From the NCBI RefSeq assembly GCF_009915765.1, contig NZ_JAABLQ010000001.1:3100001-3164000 (forward strand): 64,000 nt of DNA, written 5' to 3'. The stretch is from Pannonibacter sp. XCT-53. Lineage in GTDB: Bacteria > Pseudomonadota > Alphaproteobacteria > Rhizobiales > Stappiaceae. This document shows positions 62,667 through 64,000 of this stretch, piece after piece (position 1 is the stretch's first letter; each line of letters begins with the position of its first letter). The notes under the pieces are model-generated. The model did not search any database. It worked only from the letters and a program-made list of their open reading frames with translations, and was not told the DNA's origin. A program made the position numbers and the translations under genes.

Positions 62667-63971
62667 TCACGGCCGGATCTGTCCATCCCCGCGCACGCGG
62701 TACTTGAAGCTCGTCAGCTGCTCGACGCCGACCGGACCGCGCGCATGCATGCGGCCAGTGGCGATGCCGATCTCGGCGCCCATGCCGAATTCGCCGCCAT
62801 CGGCGAACTGCGTCGAGGCATTGTGCAGGACGATGGCCGAATCCACTTCCGCCAGGAACCGCTCCGCTGCCGCAGCATCCTCGGTCAGGATGCAGTCGGT
62901 GTGATGCGAGCCATAGGTCTCGATGTGGTCGATCGCCGCGTCGAGGCCGGCCACCACCCGCACCGACAGGATCCTGTCGAGATACTCGGTCGACCAGTCC
63001 TCCTCCGTGGCCGGGAGGGCGGCGGGGAACAGGGCCTGCACCTCGGCATCCCCCCGGATCTCGCAGCCGCGCCCGGCAAGGTCGGCCAGGATGTCCGGCA
63101 GCAGCGTCGCGGCGATGGCGCGGTCAACGAGCAATGTCTCCAGGGCGCCGCAGATCCCCGTCCGGCGCAGCTTGGAGTTGACGATCACCGACCGTGCCTT
63201 TGCAGCATCAGCCGCGCGGTCGAGGAAGATGTGGACGATGCCCTCGAGATGCGCAAACACCGGGACCCGGGCGTCGCTCTGGACGCGGGCGACCAGGCTC
63301 TTGCCGCCCCGCGGCACGATCACGTCCACGGTGCCGCCAAGGCCGGCGAGCATCTCGCCGACGGCAGCCCGGTCGGCGACCGGCACGAGCTGGATGGCAT
63401 CCACCGGCAGGCCGGCGGCGACCAGCCCCTGCTGCAGCGCGCGGTGCAGCGCCAGGTTGGACTGCAGCGTGTCCGAGCCGCCGCGCAGGATGACGGCATT
63501 GCCGGCCTTCAGGCACAGGCCGCCGGCGTCGGCCGTGACATTCGGCCGGCTCTCGTAGATGACACCAATGACACCGAGAGGCGTGCGCACGCGCTCGATG
63601 CTGAGTCCGTTGGGGCGGTCCCAGGCCGCGATCCGGCTGCCGACCGGATCCGGCAGGGCTGCGATCTCCTCCAGCGCCCGGGCAATTGCCTCGATACGGG
63701 CCTCGGTCAGGGTGCCGCGGTCCAGGAAGGCGTCGGTCTGACCGGCGGCGCGCATCGCCTCGAGATCGAGGGCGTTGCCGGCCAGGATGTCGGGCGTCGC
63801 GGCGCGGATTGCCGTTGCCATCTGGCGCAGGGCCGCATTCTTGGTTTCGGTGGTGGCGAGCGCCAGACGCCGCGCGGCCGCGCGCGCCCGCCGGCCGATG
63901 TCTGCCATCAGCGCCGGCACATCCTGCTGCGCCTGCGTCACACCGGTTCCGTCCCTTGCCTTGTCCAGCAT
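62667..63971 (-). CDS. proA: Gamma-glutamyl phosphate reductase ProA
   Basis: This 434-residue enzyme of proline synthesis belongs to the aldehyde-dehydrogenase superfamily. The catalytic Cys is in [32 protein letters not shown] and [13 protein letters not shown] are the cofactor-site stretches. The whole gene seems present; its usual partner proB would lie beyond the right edge. Confidence 0.97.
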   Translation of the reverse strand: MLDKARDGTGVTQAQQDVPALMADIGRRARAAARRLALATTETKNAALRQMATAIRAATPDILAGNALDLEAMRAAGQTDAFLDRGTLTEARIEAIARALEEIAALPDPVGSRIAAWDRPNGLSIERVRTPLGVIGVIYESRPNVTADAGGLCLKAGNAVILRGGSDTLQSNLALHRALQQGLVAAGLPVDAIQLVPVADRAAVGEMLAGLGGTVDVIVPRGGKSLVARVQSDARVPVFAHLEGIVHIFLDRAADAAKARSVIVNSKLRRTGICGALETLLVDRAIAATLLPDILADLAGRGCEIRGDAEVQALFPAALPATEEDWSTEYLDRILSVRVVAGLDAAIDHIETYGSHHTDCILTEDAAAAERFLAEVDSAIVLHNASTQFADGGEFGMGAEIGIATGRMHARGPVGVEQLTSFKYRVRGDGQIRP

Positions 63972-64000
63972 CCCTGCGTCCCCATCCGCTTCGTCAGAAC

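Overview
This window is chromosomal DNA from a high-GC alphaproteobacterium, most likely of the Hyphomicrobiales (Rhizobiales). The evidence is the rhizobial-type flagellar set (motC, motE, flaF, flbT and the motB-motC-fliK-transglycosylase-flgE order), the uppP/gst/queG neighbourhood and the proA-nadD-rsfS-rlmH-envC-ctpA-yibQ-rppH block. The genus cannot be fixed from sequence alone. I saw no rRNA, tRNA, CRISPR array, insertion sequence or prophage.

1-25.7 kb: one continuous, entirely minus-strand flagellar cluster. It resolves into six transcription units: flgB-flgC-fliE-flgG-flgA-flgI; motE-flgH-fliL-fliP; flaA; fliF-fliH-motB-motC-fliK-slt; flgE-flgK-flgL-flaF-flbT-flgD-fliQ; and flhA-fliR-fliJ-like-flgJ-flgN-(FliL-like). 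Each unit starts behind the same sequence element (plus strand: CTTGCGCG-like core 10-12 bp from ACTA), and five of the six end in a convincing hairpin terminator. A perfect TTAA-N7-TTAAC (CtrA-type) site lies upstream of flgE. The switch genes fliG/fliM/fliN, motA, flhB, fliI, flgF and the usual master regulators (rem/ftcR, visNR) are absent, so the regulon must be split.

25.9-34.1 kb: housekeeping and accessory genes: a short Hsp70-like ATPase divergent from flgB, a small unknown protein, an ACT-domain protein, an AhpD-like protein, a PepSY membrane protein with a DUF2946-like partner (metal/heme handling), and cobalamin genes (cobE-like, cobB, cobA).

34.3-46.9 kb: an exopolysaccharide locus of the Wzx/Wzy type: a WecG/TagA glycosyltransferase, a Wzz-like co-polymerase with a degenerate kinase domain, a Wzy-like polymerase, two GT4 glycosyltransferases, a polysaccharide deacetylase, a Wzx-like flippase, a secreted GH5 hydrolase and an unusual tandem alpha/beta-hydrolase. 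A perfect CtrA-type site sits in the AT-rich divergent promoter region at its left end.

46.9-56.4 kb: mixed metabolic genes: maleylacetoacetate isomerase, a secreted lipase-like protein, an Xre-cupin regulator divergent from azlCD, uppP, a glutathione transferase, queG, an acyl-CoA dehydrogenase and a short-chain dehydrogenase. 55.8-64 kb: a conserved minus-strand block proA-nadD-rsfS-rlmH-envC-ctpA-yibQ-rppH (proline and NAD synthesis, ribosome maturation, cell-wall hydrolysis control and mRNA 5' processing).
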